Part shown: one piece after another, positions 7,341 to 16,086 of the stretch
Position numbering within the stretch: position 1 is the stretch's first letter
Layout of the letters: the number at the start of each line of letters is the position of its first letter
Assembly: GCA_000828075.3 (NCBI GenBank)
Contig: JXCB02000001.1
Span: forward strand, 767,189 to 803,631
Source of the DNA: Tolypothrix campylonemoides VB511288
GTDB taxonomy: Bacteria; Cyanobacteriota; Cyanobacteriia; Cyanobacteriales; Nostocaceae
Direction: 5' to 3'
DNA length: 36,443 bases
Notes under the pieces: generated by a model
The model's input: only the letters and a program-made list of their open reading frames with translations
Database searches by the model: none
What the model was told of the DNA's origin: nothing
Made by a program: the position numbers and the translations under genes

Positions 7341-7456
7341 CATCTCGTTACTAGGCTGCTGCCTGGTAACGCCTTGTCAGGGGCTGCTGCCTCTAGTATA
7401 TTTTAGGAGGCAGAGCCTCACTGAAGGCATTCCCAGGTGGAATCCGGGAACGAGGA
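7341..7456. repeat. Composite palindromic repeat, copy A
   Basis: About 116 bp: CATCTCGTTACTAGGCTG - GCCTGGTAACGCC - GCTGCCTCTAG - TATATTTTAGG - GGCAGAGCCTC - GGCATTCCCAGGTGGAA - GGGAACGAGGA. It consists of several short palindromes in series. Copy B at 8466-8580 has the same order and orientation, so the two bracket the cupin gene. Confidence 0.85.
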
Positions 7457-7495
7457 ACTCATTTTTCAAACAACCAAATAAGTATTTTAAGCTGC

Positions 7496-8401
7496 TTACA
7501 ATCCATATGCATCTCCAGGTGCATATGACAAGACTGTTGCAAGTTTTGATAAATCCCGATCAACTCGGATGAAGAATAAGCAGCCATCATCCGTTATGTG
7601 CCTAGGAGAGGTGGTAAAGCTAGGGACATAGCCAAAATAATCCTTTACAAATCGGTAATCTCCTATGTCACAGTATCCGGCTAGGCAATACCCCTCTTCG
7701 TTATAACATTGAATTTCTGAATGCCTGTTGTCAAAATGTGGCAAGATGGCAAGCAGCCATGTTCCACCTCCGTTACCATCTTTCCTTAGATACTTCTTTT
7801 TTGCTACCTCAAATTGAACTGTATCTGTCTTGCCCCACGGTAGCAATTTACTATCCAATGCTGGAATGAAATCGCTTACTCTAGCATTTGGATGATTTTT
7901 TTGTGCATTCTTATACTTTAATGGAACAGGACCGTTCTCCATCCAGAGGATTTCTGCTTCCTCACTCCCTAGCACTTTCCAAGGTCCAACGTTGACTCCT
8001 GCGGGGATAAAGGAGTAGCCATGCTTGCTGATCTGCCACTCGCCCAATTGAATTGTACCCTTAAGCACGAAAATCTCCAGCTCGGCTGTGAATATACCAG
8101 ACGGGGCTTCAAACTGGGGCGGTAGCAACACTTTTGAAGTAGATGCACCACAGTCATGCCACGTAATCAGTTTACGTCTTCCGGGTACTACGTTCTCTGG
8201 CATTCCACTAATTCGCCACCCGTCTTCTTCTGCCACAGTGTTCGTGTCAAAGTATTGGTACTGGCGAGGGACGTACTCTTTAGAGATTGCTGTGCGCCTT
8301 CCCGACAGGTTCATACGCCCTCTACCGTCTCCACCCCAATCCTCCGGTACAGACGCTGCATCCAAAAAGTCTTCTGCATCTTCTTTGGGTGTGGAATTCA
8401 T
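7496..8401 (-). CDS. Cupin-fold protein (DUF4437-like)
   Basis: A 301-residue soluble protein. Residues ~85-155 form a cupin barrel (FTAELEIFVLKGTIQLGEW, then GYSFIPAGVNVGPWKV). A second, more divergent half (~205-290) has GGTWLLAILPHFDNRHSEIQ and a closing strand SPRHITDDGCLFFIRVD, so it reads as a bicupin. Possible metal ligands (E, H) are scattered, but the classical H-x-H motif is not obvious. The product could be a dioxygenase-like or anti-sigma-type cupin; I cannot say. The gene stands alone between two direct copies of a palindromic repeat. Confidence 0.6.
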   Translation of the reverse strand: MNSTPKEDAEDFLDAASVPEDWGGDGRGRMNLSGRRTAISKEYVPRQYQYFDTNTVAEEDGWRISGMPENVVPGRRKLITWHDCGASTSKVLLPPQFEAPSGIFTAELEIFVLKGTIQLGEWQISKHGYSFIPAGVNVGPWKVLGSEEAEILWMENGPVPLKYKNAQKNHPNARVSDFIPALDSKLLPWGKTDTVQFEVAKKKYLRKDGNGGGTWLLAILPHFDNRHSEIQCYNEEGYCLAGYCDIGDYRFVKDYFGYVPSFTTSPRHITDDGCLFFIRVDRDLSKLATVLSYAPGDAYGL

Positions 8402-8465
8402 GACTCTACAGCCTCCTATGCCTACACTGCGTTAATAGCCATCACTTCATCAAGACGGTGCATTT

Positions 8466-8580
8466 CATCTCGTTACCAGGCTCAGCCTGGTAACGCTTTA
8501 CCAGAGGCTCTGCCTCTAGTATATTTTAGGAGCCAGAGCCTCCCTGAAGGCATTCCCAGGTGGAACCTGGGAACGAGGAA
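8466..8580. repeat. Composite palindromic repeat, copy B
   Basis: Same architecture and orientation as 7341-7456 but with better palindromes: CTCGTTACCAGGCTC / AGCCTGGTAACG, AGAGGCTCTGCCTCT, CATTCCCAGGTGG / AACCTGGGAACGAG. Located just upstream of the cupin start. Confidence 0.85.
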
Positions 8581-8709
8581 AAACCCCTACCCGCTTACTT
8601 TCCCCCTCCTCGCTTGCGGTTCGGGGCTACTCGCTAAAGGCATTCCCAGGTGGAACCTGGGAACGAGGAAGAACCCCTAGCCGCTTACTTTTCCCCTCCT
8701 CGCTTGCGG
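8551..8709. repeat. Tandem duplication of repeat end plus CCGCTTACTTT segment
   Basis: The segment from CATTCCCAGGTGGAACCTGG to CTCCTCGCTTGCGG occurs at 8551-8619 and again at 8641-8709, a 90-bp period with few changes. The second copy is followed by a CGGGGGTTTCCCCCG palindrome (~8722-8740) and ends close to the hisS stop. Confidence 0.75.
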
Positions 8710-8775
8710 AGAGCAGCGCCGTGCGGGGGTTTCCCCCGTTGAGGCGACTGCGGAGGAGGGGCTAGGGGTGGGGTA

Positions 8776-10164
8776 TTACATTAGTCTTCTTTTAATTTCC
8801 TCAGCCAAATCTTCCAACGCTACCTCCACCTGCTCACGTGTTCTCAAATCTTTGAAAGAAGCCTTTTGCGCTGCTGCTTCGTCAGAACCAATAATCACAC
8901 AAAATGGAATTCCCTGTTTTTCAGCCAATTGAAATTGTTTGCCCAAAGGTCGCTGTTCAAAATTCGTGATAACATTAATTCCAGCCTTGCGTAGCTTTTG
9001 CGAGACATTCAAATAAACAGGCATCAAATCATCTTGCATATTCACCACCATCACTTGCGCTGGAGTGGCGGCGAAGGTATTCAAAATACCAGCTTTTATC
9101 AACCGACTAATTAAGCGAGTTAAGCCAATAGAAATGCCCACTCCAGGCATTTTTTCATCCAAAAACATCCCGACTAATTCTTCATAGCGACCGCCAGAAC
9201 AAATGCTGCCTAATGCTTCATGTCCTAACAGAGTTGTTTCGTACACTGTACCTGTATAATAATTAAGACCGCGAGCAATGGACAAATCAATACAGAAACG
9301 ATTTTCCGGAACTCGCAAATTACGAACTCCAGAAATCACTGTTTCTAACTCCGTCACTCCCAGACTAAACTCCTCAGCTTCTGGTGTTGTTTCAGTCAAG
9401 TACTTGAGCTTGTCTAGTACCTCATCAACCGTACCGTTAATTTTAATAAAGTCGATGATTTTTTGAGTTTGCTCTGCTAAACTACCCTCTTTTTCTAACT
9501 CTTGTTTTACCTTATTCTCACCGACTTTTTCCAGTGTATCAATAATACCAATACAAGATTTAATTTTGGTTTCTTCAATCCCTACGGACTTAAAGAACCC
9601 AGTGAGAATTTTGCGATTGTTAATGCGAATCAGAAAATCACCAATATTAATTGCTTCAAATATTTCAGTGATAATAGCAGGCATCTGAGCATCATAGAGC
9701 AAGCTGAGTTCACGACGGGCGACAACATCAATATCGCACTGACGAAACTGACGATATCGACCATCTTTTGCCCTTTCTCCGCGAAATACCACATCCATTT
9801 GGTAGCGAGCAAAGGGAAAGGTTAATTCATTGAGGTGACGAGCAATATACGCCGCCAAAGGAACTGTTTGGTCAAATTTTAAAGCTCTTGCTTCTGAACC
9901 TGTTTCGCCTGCCTTATCCTTTTCTGCTTGGCGATTTGGTGGCAGGATGGGATTGATACCATAGATAATATTATCACCTTGATTGCCTTTAGCTTGCAGA
10001 ACTTCTAAACGTTCTACCGCTGGAGTTTCGATAGGTGTAAATCCATAGCTTTCAAAAACTCTCCGGATAGTATCTAATAAATATAATTCCAAGCGCTTTT
10101 CGCCAGGAAGAAATTCTGGAAAACCACTCGCTGTAGAAAAATTTATTTTGTCAGCTTTTGCCAT
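8776..10164 (-). CDS. hisS: Histidyl-tRNA synthetase
   Basis: A 462-residue class II synthetase that charges tRNA-His. Seen: N-terminal SGFPEFLPGEKRLELYLLD, motif 1 region FTPIETPAVERLEVL, motif 2 VVFRGERAKDGRYRQFRQCD, a HisRS-specific segment ARGLNYYTGTVYETT, SICSGGRYEELVG, and motif 3 GVGISIGLTRLI. The C-terminal anticodon domain begins at TPAQVMVVNM and includes FEQRPLGKQFQLAEK. The usual RGLDYYTG appears as RGLNYYTG, a variant found in a longer bacterial/eukaryote-like HisRS lineage; the 170-residue insert between motif 2 and this segment fits that type. It is the only housekeeping gene nearby, so the genome may hold another hisS. Confidence 0.97.
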   Translation of the reverse strand: MAKADKINFSTASGFPEFLPGEKRLELYLLDTIRRVFESYGFTPIETPAVERLEVLQAKGNQGDNIIYGINPILPPNRQAEKDKAGETGSEARALKFDQTVPLAAYIARHLNELTFPFARYQMDVVFRGERAKDGRYRQFRQCDIDVVARRELSLLYDAQMPAIITEIFEAINIGDFLIRINNRKILTGFFKSVGIEETKIKSCIGIIDTLEKVGENKVKQELEKEGSLAEQTQKIIDFIKINGTVDEVLDKLKYLTETTPEAEEFSLGVTELETVISGVRNLRVPENRFCIDLSIARGLNYYTGTVYETTLLGHEALGSICSGGRYEELVGMFLDEKMPGVGISIGLTRLISRLIKAGILNTFAATPAQVMVVNMQDDLMPVYLNVSQKLRKAGINVITNFEQRPLGKQFQLAEKQGIPFCVIIGSDEAAAQKASFKDLRTREQVEVALEDLAEEIKRRLM

Positions 10165-10376
10165 GCTTTTTGCTTGATAATTTTAGATTTTAGATTGAGA
10201 ATTGTTAGTTGTTAGTGGTTAGTCGGATTTTCTACTAACGAGTAACCACTAACCAGTTACGCATTATATAACTATGGTGCCGTACTCTCGGTTAACGCAC
10301 CCTGAAGATCCACTTTATAAATCATCTGCGATACGCCCAGCAGGATCTACAGTTTGGGCGATCGCTCAACTTCTTC
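10165..10376. other. hisS upstream region
   Basis: An inverted repeat GTTAGTGGTTA / GTAACCACTAAC sits at about 10208-10255, within STRR-like GTTAGT words. A HIP1 octamer lies near 10348. The hisS promoter must be here. No gene seen. Confidence 0.45.
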
Positions 10377-10823
10377 TTATCCTAAGCGTTCTTCTTGAAT
10401 TAAGGTGCGCCTGAATAGTTGATGATTTTTAAACCAGTGCCAAGTACGTGAACGATAGTTATTGCAAGGACTGAGATTAATCATTTCATACAAATACATA
10501 TCCGGCATAGTTTTATAGGAAAACCACAAAATAATTGTTGCATCATCTACTTCCCAAGCTTTTCCTTCAATGCGCTCTGTATCAAACCATATCTTTTTGT
10601 CCCGATAGTTTCCCGGAAATTGGTGTTCCTCCTGTTTTCCATCAGACCATTTATAACGATTAATTTGGTAGTAGGAGTAGGAACCGTCTTCTGGAAACTG
10701 GCAAGTTAAATGAGAGTCATGTTTGTCGAGGATATTTCCTTCTTTATCAACCAGTGTATACGTACCTACCCAATCTCCTTCATGACGGGTAAGTACAGGC
10801 ATTTCCTCTCGAATGGCAGACAT
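10377..10823 (-). CDS. DUF3598 family protein (lipocalin-like)
   Basis: A 148-residue protein of the cyanobacterial DUF3598 type: REEMPVLTRHEGDWVGTYTL, LDKHDSHLTCQFPEDG, YYQINRYKWSDGKQEEHQFP, then IWFDTERIEGKAWEVDD and a terminal NNYRSRTWHWFKNHQLF. The family is predicted to form a small lipocalin-like beta barrel, and some relatives are linked to bilin or small-ligand binding. It lies downstream of the amidohydrolase remnant, 73 bp away on the same strand, and was probably co-transcribed with that enzyme when it was intact. Confidence 0.8.
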   Translation of the reverse strand: MSAIREEMPVLTRHEGDWVGTYTLVDKEGNILDKHDSHLTCQFPEDGSYSYYQINRYKWSDGKQEEHQFPGNYRDKKIWFDTERIEGKAWEVDDATIILWFSYKTMPDMYLYEMINLSPCNNYRSRTWHWFKNHQLFRRTLIQEERLG

Positions 10824-10895
10824 AGAACAATTCCTTTTCTTGCTAGATAGTAATTAATAAAGATTTTAAGCAACAAAATTTCTGTGGAGATTCAT

Positions 10896-11345
10896 TTAAC
10901 ATCTTTTTAAATAACGTCCAGTGGGTGAACCTAGAACCTGCCCATTATTGTAGATAAGATTTCCACGTAAAAAAGTACTTTTCACCCGTCCCGTTAACTC
11001 CACCCCTTCAAAGGGTGTGTAACCTTGTTGTGACTTTGATTCAGCAGCACGTACCACAAAGGTTTCATTGGGGTCTACCAGTACTAAATCAGCATCGTAG
11101 CCAATGGCAATATCTCCTTTTTGTAACAAACCAAAGCGCCGCGACGGATTCCAAGATAGCAACTTAGCCATGTGGTTGTACGACATTCCCCGCTTACGAC
11201 CTTCACTAAATACACCAGAAAGTAAATATTCTGTACCACCAAAACCAGACTTTGCCAACCAAATATTATTTGGGTCTTTAGCACTTCTTTTTTGTTCGGC
11301 AGAACAGCAAGCATGGTCATCTGTAATTATTGCTATACAAGCGTT
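10896..11345 (-). pseudogene. Dihydropyrimidinase/hydantoinase-like amidohydrolase, C-terminal remnant
   Basis: About 149 codons remain of an enzyme normally near 450-480 residues. Seen: TDDHACCSAEQK (metal-site region of cyclic amidohydrolases), then KDPNNIWLAKSGFGGTEYLL, GVFSEGRKRGMSYNHMAKLL, SWNPSRRFGLL, KGDIAIGYDADLVLVDPN and VELTGRVKSTFLRGNLIY. The frame is closed upstream by a stop at 11346-11348, and the N-terminal barrel with the HxH motif is absent. A TTG at 11258 could still start a 120-residue piece, but it would be inactive. The lost upstream portion abuts the AraC remnants. Confidence 0.8.
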
Positions 11346-11579
11346 TCAGGCTTTATGTTGGAACTACATGGCGATCGCTCTTCACCGCAACAGAAGTTCC
11401 TGTTTGCATTGGAGTAGGAATTTTTTAGCGAAATTACCTATCATTTGATACTTTTGGGGCATCAAATTGTCACGAACATGAGTCAAGTTCCGACTCTTCA
11501 ATAAAATTCGGAACTTTTGCCTGTCGCTAATTAAACTATACGGTTTAGTTTGCCCCTGGTCGCAGCTTCCGTAACACTA

Positions 11580-11774
11580 CCCCAATCAATGGGGGTAACG
11601 CCATATCAGTATGTACTTCAGCAACGGATAGAACGGGCAAAGGTGCTGTTGAGGCATCGGGAGAGGGCGATTTCCGATATTGCGCTTGAATGCGGTTTTG
11701 CTAATCAAAGCCACTTTACCAAACACTTTCGACAATTCACGGGAATGACACCTAAAGCTTATCGCCAGAGGTAA
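11580..11774 (+). pseudogene. AraC-family regulator, C-terminal HTH remnant (copy 1)
   Basis: From about 11583 the frame reads QSMGVTPYQYVLQQRIERAK, then AISDIALECGFANQSHFTKH and FRQFTGMTPKAYRQR, the second helix-turn-helix and tail of an AraC/XylS protein. Upstream, family similarity stops, so the ligand domain and the first HTH are gone. The TAA at 11772-11774 is followed five bases later by the ATG of a second AraC remnant. Confidence 0.75.
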
Positions 11775-11779
11775 ACGCA

Positions 11780-11972
11780 ATGCTACAAGAAAAACCTTTA
11801 GCTGTTGATTTCTCTAGTGAAGACTCTGTTTTGCAGAAAGATGTTGTTGAAGCATCGGGAGACGGCGATTTCTGATATTTCCCTTGAATGTGGTTTTGCT
11901 AACCAAAGCCACTTTACCAAGCACTTTCGACAATTCACGGGAATGACTCCAAAAGCTTATCAAAACAGGTAA
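11780..11972 (+). pseudogene. AraC-family regulator with internal deletion (copy 2)
   Basis: ATG 11780 begins MLQEKPLAVDFSSEDSVLQ, which looks like the N-terminus of a cyanobacterial AraC regulator. About 20 codons later (near 11840) the sequence jumps to the AraC tail (LKHRETAISDISLECGFANQ, SHFTKHFRQFTGMTPKAY) in a different frame, ending at TAA 11970-11972. The tail DNA is close to copy 1 (about 85-90% by eye), so two tandem paralogues have lost their middles. Read from its ATG the product is only 31 residues. Confidence 0.7.
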
Positions 11973-12019
11973 TGATGATGTCCGGCAAATTATAGCGGTT
12001 CTGGTGTTGACTCAAATAC

Positions 12020-12140
12020 AAGACCTAACCCCCTAGCCCCCTTCCCTTGTAGGGAAGGGGGAACAAGCCCCACCCCTAACCCCAAGGCGTGCTAGCAGGG
12101 AGGGGAACTTTAGCGTAGCTAAAAGTGGGGAGGGGTTTTC
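12020..12140. repeat. CCCCTAGCCCCCTTCC-type palindromic intergenic repeat
   Basis: CCTAACCCCCTAGCCCCC, then TTCCCTTGTAGGGAA, then a second GGGAGGGG / CCCACCCC arm and AGTGGGGAGGGG. A related core lies at 13486-13530. It sits just downstream of the MFS gene and may serve as its terminator. Confidence 0.7.
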
Positions 12141-12158
12141 TAAATGTGGGGACGTGTG

Positions 12159-13334
12159 TCACTTCCACCGCGTCATTACCCCAAAGGTAATAACAGCCAA
12201 AACCAGCATTAATCCCCCAGCCAAGCCATAAGCTGCACCCAAACCAACCGATTGACTTAAGGGTTGACTAATGATAGGTGAAATGAACTGACCGAGGAAA
12301 AAACAAGTCGTCAATCCGCCCAACACCCGACCGCGCGAGACAGCAGGGATGACGGAGGTTAAACAAACATTCAGGTTTGGCATCAACAGTCCTAGTCCGA
12401 AACCACCAACTGCTAACCCAAAAAGAACGATTCCATATGCCGGAGCAAAGCCTATTATCGTATAGCCAATGCCCATGAACAAAAAGGCGATCGCGTAAAT
12501 ATTAATGAACGACAGACGTGCTTTGATGCCCTGATATCCAAAAGCAGTCGCAGAATTGAAGAGCGTGCATAAGGCGATCGCTAATCCACTCTGAGATGCA
12601 TTAGCATTGCTCAACTGTTGGAGAAAGAAAGGCAATTGTACTGGTATCATGTAGAACACGACCTGGGTAACAAAAGCAATTCCGTAGGTGAGCACCAGCA
12701 ACACCCACGGAAAATCACTTGGTTCTGGCGGTGTATCTTTGAGTTGAGTTGAGGAATTACCTGTGCGACTAGGTTCTGGCAAAAGCAAGATAAAGGGCAA
12801 AAGCACTAAAGCAACCAGGTAAATTAAAAACGGCATCCGCCAAGAGATATCTGCCACAAAACCGCCGACAGTGAGGAAAATCACGCCCCCCAAACCCATA
12901 AATGCTGCCTGAAATCCCAAAAACTGGGCACGGGCTGCACCAATGTAGTAGTCTGCAATCAGAGTTGTGGCTGTGGTCATGATCCCCGCTACACTCAAGC
13001 CCAGTAGCGCCCGCCCTAGTAGAATAATTCCTATGGAGTTCAATACAAAGCCTGAGCTACCAGCCAAACCATACAAAACCACAGCTATGCTCAGCAATGG
13101 TTTTCGTCCAAAGCGGTCTATAATTACACCAGCAAAAGGAGCGCCTATTGCAATGCAAAGTGCTGGAAACGTCAAGACTAACCTCACCCAGTAGTCTACA
13201 TTTGCGACACTGGCAAAATGCTCGCGCATTGCAGGTAGTGAAGGTGCGATCGTTGCCCCTGCCATAATAGTCAGGGTGCTTGTCACGAGCAGAGTTGCTT
13301 TGACCAGGAATGAATCAGTTTTTGGCTGCCGCAT
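12159..13334 (-). CDS. MFS transporter (12-TM drug/proton antiporter type)
   Basis: A 391-residue major facilitator with about 12 hydrophobic segments. The N-terminal half shows ATLLVTSTLTIMAGATIAPS, the loop 2-3 motif GVIIDRFGRKPLL and GRALLGLSVAGIMTTATTLI. The halves are separated by a polar linker (EPSRTGNSSTQLKDTPPEPS), and the C-terminal half includes GLAVGGFGLGLLMPNLNVC and VSRGRVLGGLTT. The pattern fits proton-coupled export of small molecules (Bcr/EmrD-like). The two broken AraC genes next door may once have regulated it (inference from position). Substrate unknown. Confidence 0.88.
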   Translation of the reverse strand: MRQPKTDSFLVKATLLVTSTLTIMAGATIAPSLPAMREHFASVANVDYWVRLVLTFPALCIAIGAPFAGVIIDRFGRKPLLSIAVVLYGLAGSSGFVLNSIGIILLGRALLGLSVAGIMTTATTLIADYYIGAARAQFLGFQAAFMGLGGVIFLTVGGFVADISWRMPFLIYLVALVLLPFILLLPEPSRTGNSSTQLKDTPPEPSDFPWVLLVLTYGIAFVTQVVFYMIPVQLPFFLQQLSNANASQSGLAIALCTLFNSATAFGYQGIKARLSFINIYAIAFLFMGIGYTIIGFAPAYGIVLFGLAVGGFGLGLLMPNLNVCLTSVIPAVSRGRVLGGLTTCFFLGQFISPIISQPLSQSVGLGAAYGLAGGLMLVLAVITFGVMTRWK

Positions 13335-13347
13335 AATGTAAGGACAT

Positions 13348-13635
13348 AATGGTGAGGTTTTTTTGTTATGGCAAGCCTAGTTTTCTTCAGCGCTTATGGT
13401 GAAGATGCCATAACCTGGGTGATAGTTTTTGTATCTACCTGAAGGTTGGCTTTTCACGCCATGTGGGAAAAATCCAGGAAAAACCTAACCCCCTAGCCCC
13501 CTTCCTAGTAGCGAAGGGGCTAAGGTAAAAGCCTCTCTCCTCGTAGGAGAGAGGAATGGAAGTGAGGTTTTCCACATCCCATGAAAAGTAAGACCTGAAG
13601 GTTGGAATAGATTTTAAGGCTTGCCCCTCACCATT
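13348..13635. mobile_element. Nested-palindrome MITE-like element
   Basis: The outer ends AATGGTGAGG...GCAAGCCT (13348-13378) and AAGGCTTGCCCCTCACCATT (13616-13635) are inverted copies, the left one interrupted by a T-run. Inside, CTTTTCACGCCATGTGGG pairs with CCACATCCCATGAAAAG. The core holds CCTAACCCCCTAGCCCCC and the hairpin CCTCTCTCCTCGTAGGAGAG. No protein is encoded, and no clear target duplication is visible. Confidence 0.55.
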
Positions 13636-13692
13636 GTCTTTTCTTTTCTTGCTAAAAGTATCCTAATATTGCAAAGTTGCTGCAATTTCCCA

Positions 13693-15201
13693 CTACTTAC
13701 GGGTGTAGCGATGCTTCACCCCAACTGGGAAATATTCTGGATCGCCTGTTGGCGCTAATGCAACTTGTGGCATTTGATATTCTGGGGGAACGTAGTTAGC
13801 AAATTCGCTGTTGAGGCGCTTGAGTTGGGTAAGAATCGAGGATGTTATGGCTTCCCTTTTATCTTCACTTTCCTCTACTCCCGGTGCTAACTCCACAACC
13901 ACAGATAAAAATCGGTTCTTGTCTGCATCTTCTTGCACTTGCAACACGAACTTACCCGTCACCCATTCTCTAATGACTGGTTGCTCTAATCCCACTGTCA
14001 CATTTTCTGGGTAAATATTCGCTCCAAAGTAGGACACTGTAAAGTTAGAGCGTCCAAAAACGTAAACGAAAGGTAGCTGACGAACGCCTCTTCCACCCTG
14101 ATTTTGTAACTCCGTCACTGGGTCGAAACTATATTTTCTCAAAAACTCGAGCATGGCATCGTAACTAATTATCCCCCCAGTATCTAAAATGTTATATCGC
14201 ACTAAGGGAACGCCATTGTCTCCAGAAAATAATAATGTGCCATCTATCACTTCAAAAAAGCGACTTACGGGGTCATACTGTACCAGTGTAGGTAAACGAG
14301 ATTCCCCAAACAAGGCACGCGCTGCCTCTGGGTGATTTGCCAAAAATCGCCGAATGCAGATACTTAAAGGTGTTTCGTTACCCAAAACACCCGCGTCAGC
14401 AGTGCCATAGAGTGATACTGAGTCGTAGCAGGAATGTTGGGAACCAACTCTTTCACCCACCAAACTACGCCATTCCTCACTGAAAACTTCTCCCGCCATG
14501 ACCAACTTTATCTGATATTGCTGCCACTCGATACCACGGGCAATTCCAGTATCAATAATATCTTTAAGAAATGGAGGGTATCCTAACAGCACAACCTGTT
14601 CAAAATCCGAACCAAGTTCCTGCACGACTCGAAAGATTTCTTCTTTATTGTTGCCGGGAGTCACCACAGTGATAGGATAACCTTTGCTGCCAAGATAGCG
14701 ACAGCAATTGGTAGTGTACATTCCGCCTACCCAGGTTCCTAAACTGAAACAAATCACAGCTAGAGTACGTTTAGTATCTGCATAAAAACTGTCATGAAAT
14801 ACCTGCTCAAAACGGGTGGCAATTTGCATTTCATCTGCAAAAAAACGCGGCCAAAATGTGGGTTTTCCTGTGGAACCAGAGGAAACAGCTATCATGTCGC
14901 ACGTTTGTAACTCTCCGTGACGGCACAATTGAGCTAAAGGATAACGTAGCAGGTAATTTTCTTTGGTGAGTTGTGGTAGTCTTTGGAAATCCTCAAAGGT
15001 TTGGTATTGATCAGTATTTACCCCATGATGTGCTAAGAAATCTTTGTAAGCGGGTACAGCAGCAGCCATATCGTGAAATAATGCCATTGCTGTTGAAGTA
15101 TCTGTGTTGAGATGCTGTTGTAGTAGTTTTTCTAGGGGTGTAGTTAAAAACTCTTGAAATGCCGTAATTGCACGCTGCTGTTTTTCTGGTTTCATTTGCA
15201 A
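13693..15201 (-). CDS. PaaK-like adenylate-forming ligase
   Basis: A 502-residue member of the ANL superfamily close to phenylacetate-CoA ligase-type proteins. Seen: the N-terminal FEDFQRLPQLTKENYLLRYP, the ATP P-loop MIAVSSGSTGKPTFWPRFF, VVLLGYPPFLKDIID, the adenine/substrate region YDSVSLYGTADAGVLGNETP, the ribose-binding D in PLVRYNILDTGGI, and the C-terminal small domain with FVYVFGRSNFTVSYFGANIY. It should activate a carboxylic acid as an acyl-adenylate, with CoA or another acceptor unknown. It is monocistronic between two repeat-rich gaps. Confidence 0.85.
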   Translation of the reverse strand: MQMKPEKQQRAITAFQEFLTTPLEKLLQQHLNTDTSTAMALFHDMAAAVPAYKDFLAHHGVNTDQYQTFEDFQRLPQLTKENYLLRYPLAQLCRHGELQTCDMIAVSSGSTGKPTFWPRFFADEMQIATRFEQVFHDSFYADTKRTLAVICFSLGTWVGGMYTTNCCRYLGSKGYPITVVTPGNNKEEIFRVVQELGSDFEQVVLLGYPPFLKDIIDTGIARGIEWQQYQIKLVMAGEVFSEEWRSLVGERVGSQHSCYDSVSLYGTADAGVLGNETPLSICIRRFLANHPEAARALFGESRLPTLVQYDPVSRFFEVIDGTLLFSGDNGVPLVRYNILDTGGIISYDAMLEFLRKYSFDPVTELQNQGGRGVRQLPFVYVFGRSNFTVSYFGANIYPENVTVGLEQPVIREWVTGKFVLQVQEDADKNRFLSVVVELAPGVEESEDKREAITSSILTQLKRLNSEFANYVPPEYQMPQVALAPTGDPEYFPVGVKHRYTRK

Positions 15202-15283
15202 AACTCTGAGTATTTTTCTTTATTTTCTCCTTGTTTGCGAGAATTGCAACGTAGAATGTGGAAAGTTACCTAAACATATTCAT

Positions 15284-15625
15284 TTAATTGCTGTGACCAG
15301 ATTCCCCAGCAACTATTTTTTCTTGATCCACCTTACCATTTTTGTTTTCCACGGTGGTGTGTTCTTTAGCTACAAAGGAACTTCCGTCCTGATTCCCATT
15401 ATTTCTCGGTGCTTGAGCAATACCCGCTCCTGCTGTTATTGCACTACTCACGACTCCCAGTATAGCAGCCCATTTCTCACCAGTTAATTTTGAATTTGGA
15501 ATGGCTGAAGCTACCGTTGCCACCACCATTATTATGGCTGCTAATCCAAAGCATACTATAGGATAAGAAGCTTTTGTTAATTCAACTTTTGCTTTCGTTA
15601 ATTCGATTTTTTCACGTTCAGTCAT
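15284..15625 (-). CDS. Small membrane protein of unknown function
   Basis: A 113-residue protein. A charged amphipathic start (MTEREKIELTKAKVELTKAS) leads into hydrophobic segments at ~21-41 (YPIVCFGLAAIIMVVATVAS) and ~53-70 (WAAILGVVSSAITAGAGIA), then a polar tail rich in Asn, Lys and Glu. It probably forms a two-helix membrane hairpin with both ends on the same side. It lies divergent to the kinase pair with about 460 bp between starts. No recognised domain. Confidence 0.55.
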   Translation of the reverse strand: MTEREKIELTKAKVELTKASYPIVCFGLAAIIMVVATVASAIPNSKLTGEKWAAILGVVSSAITAGAGIAQAPRNNGNQDGSSFVAKEHTTVENKNGKVDQEKIVAGESGHSN

Positions 15626-16086
15626 TGGAAAAACTCTCTTAGTTGTTTGAAAAATTATCAGATTTGGTTCATCTCTTTTGGTTTTTATATTTTTTTAAAG
15701 TATTTTTTTAAAATTATTACTTGATTGTTGATAACTTCAATCAATATTGAGGAGTTTATCAACATTATTGAGAATTCGATATTGATGAACTCAGTTCTAA
15801 GACTTTCTTCAAATCGATAAGAGGTATTTCCAGAAATCTCCCATTTTTTTGATCGAAACAAAAACAAGGAAAGTATAGTTGGAACAATAGTAAAAAGTAT
15901 AAAATATTATAAGTGGAACAAAATATCTTGATTATTGTTCAATGCTATAAAAATCAAATATCAAGATCTGGCTCACCGATAAAAAAAGGAGGGCAAAATA
16001 ATAAGGATAAAGGGCGAGATATGCGTAATCGCGTCTTCCCACTTTGTAGCAACTTAATAAAAACTTTTTATTCATCCTTCAGCGCC
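15626..16086. other. AT-rich divergent region upstream of kinase 1
   Basis: Very AT-rich. The kinase frame is open back to 15913 and contains in-frame ATGs at 15913 and 16021, but the residues before 16087 are low-complexity. A GGAGGGC lies at 15989-15995. A promoter is expected here; I cannot place it with confidence. Confidence 0.35.

Noticed and set aside
7341-8709. Repeats considered as a CRISPR array
   Set aside because: Copies are few, long, internally palindromic and not regularly spaced; no cas genes.
15685-15867. 60-codon minus-strand frame upstream of kinase 1
   Set aside because: AT-rich, low complexity, rich in Ile/Lys/Asn, with no recognisable motif; probably chance.
15913-16086. 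N-terminal extension of kinase 1 from ATG 15913 or 16021
   Set aside because: Residues are low complexity and absent from kinase 2; similarity between the two begins at the zinc ribbon (16087).
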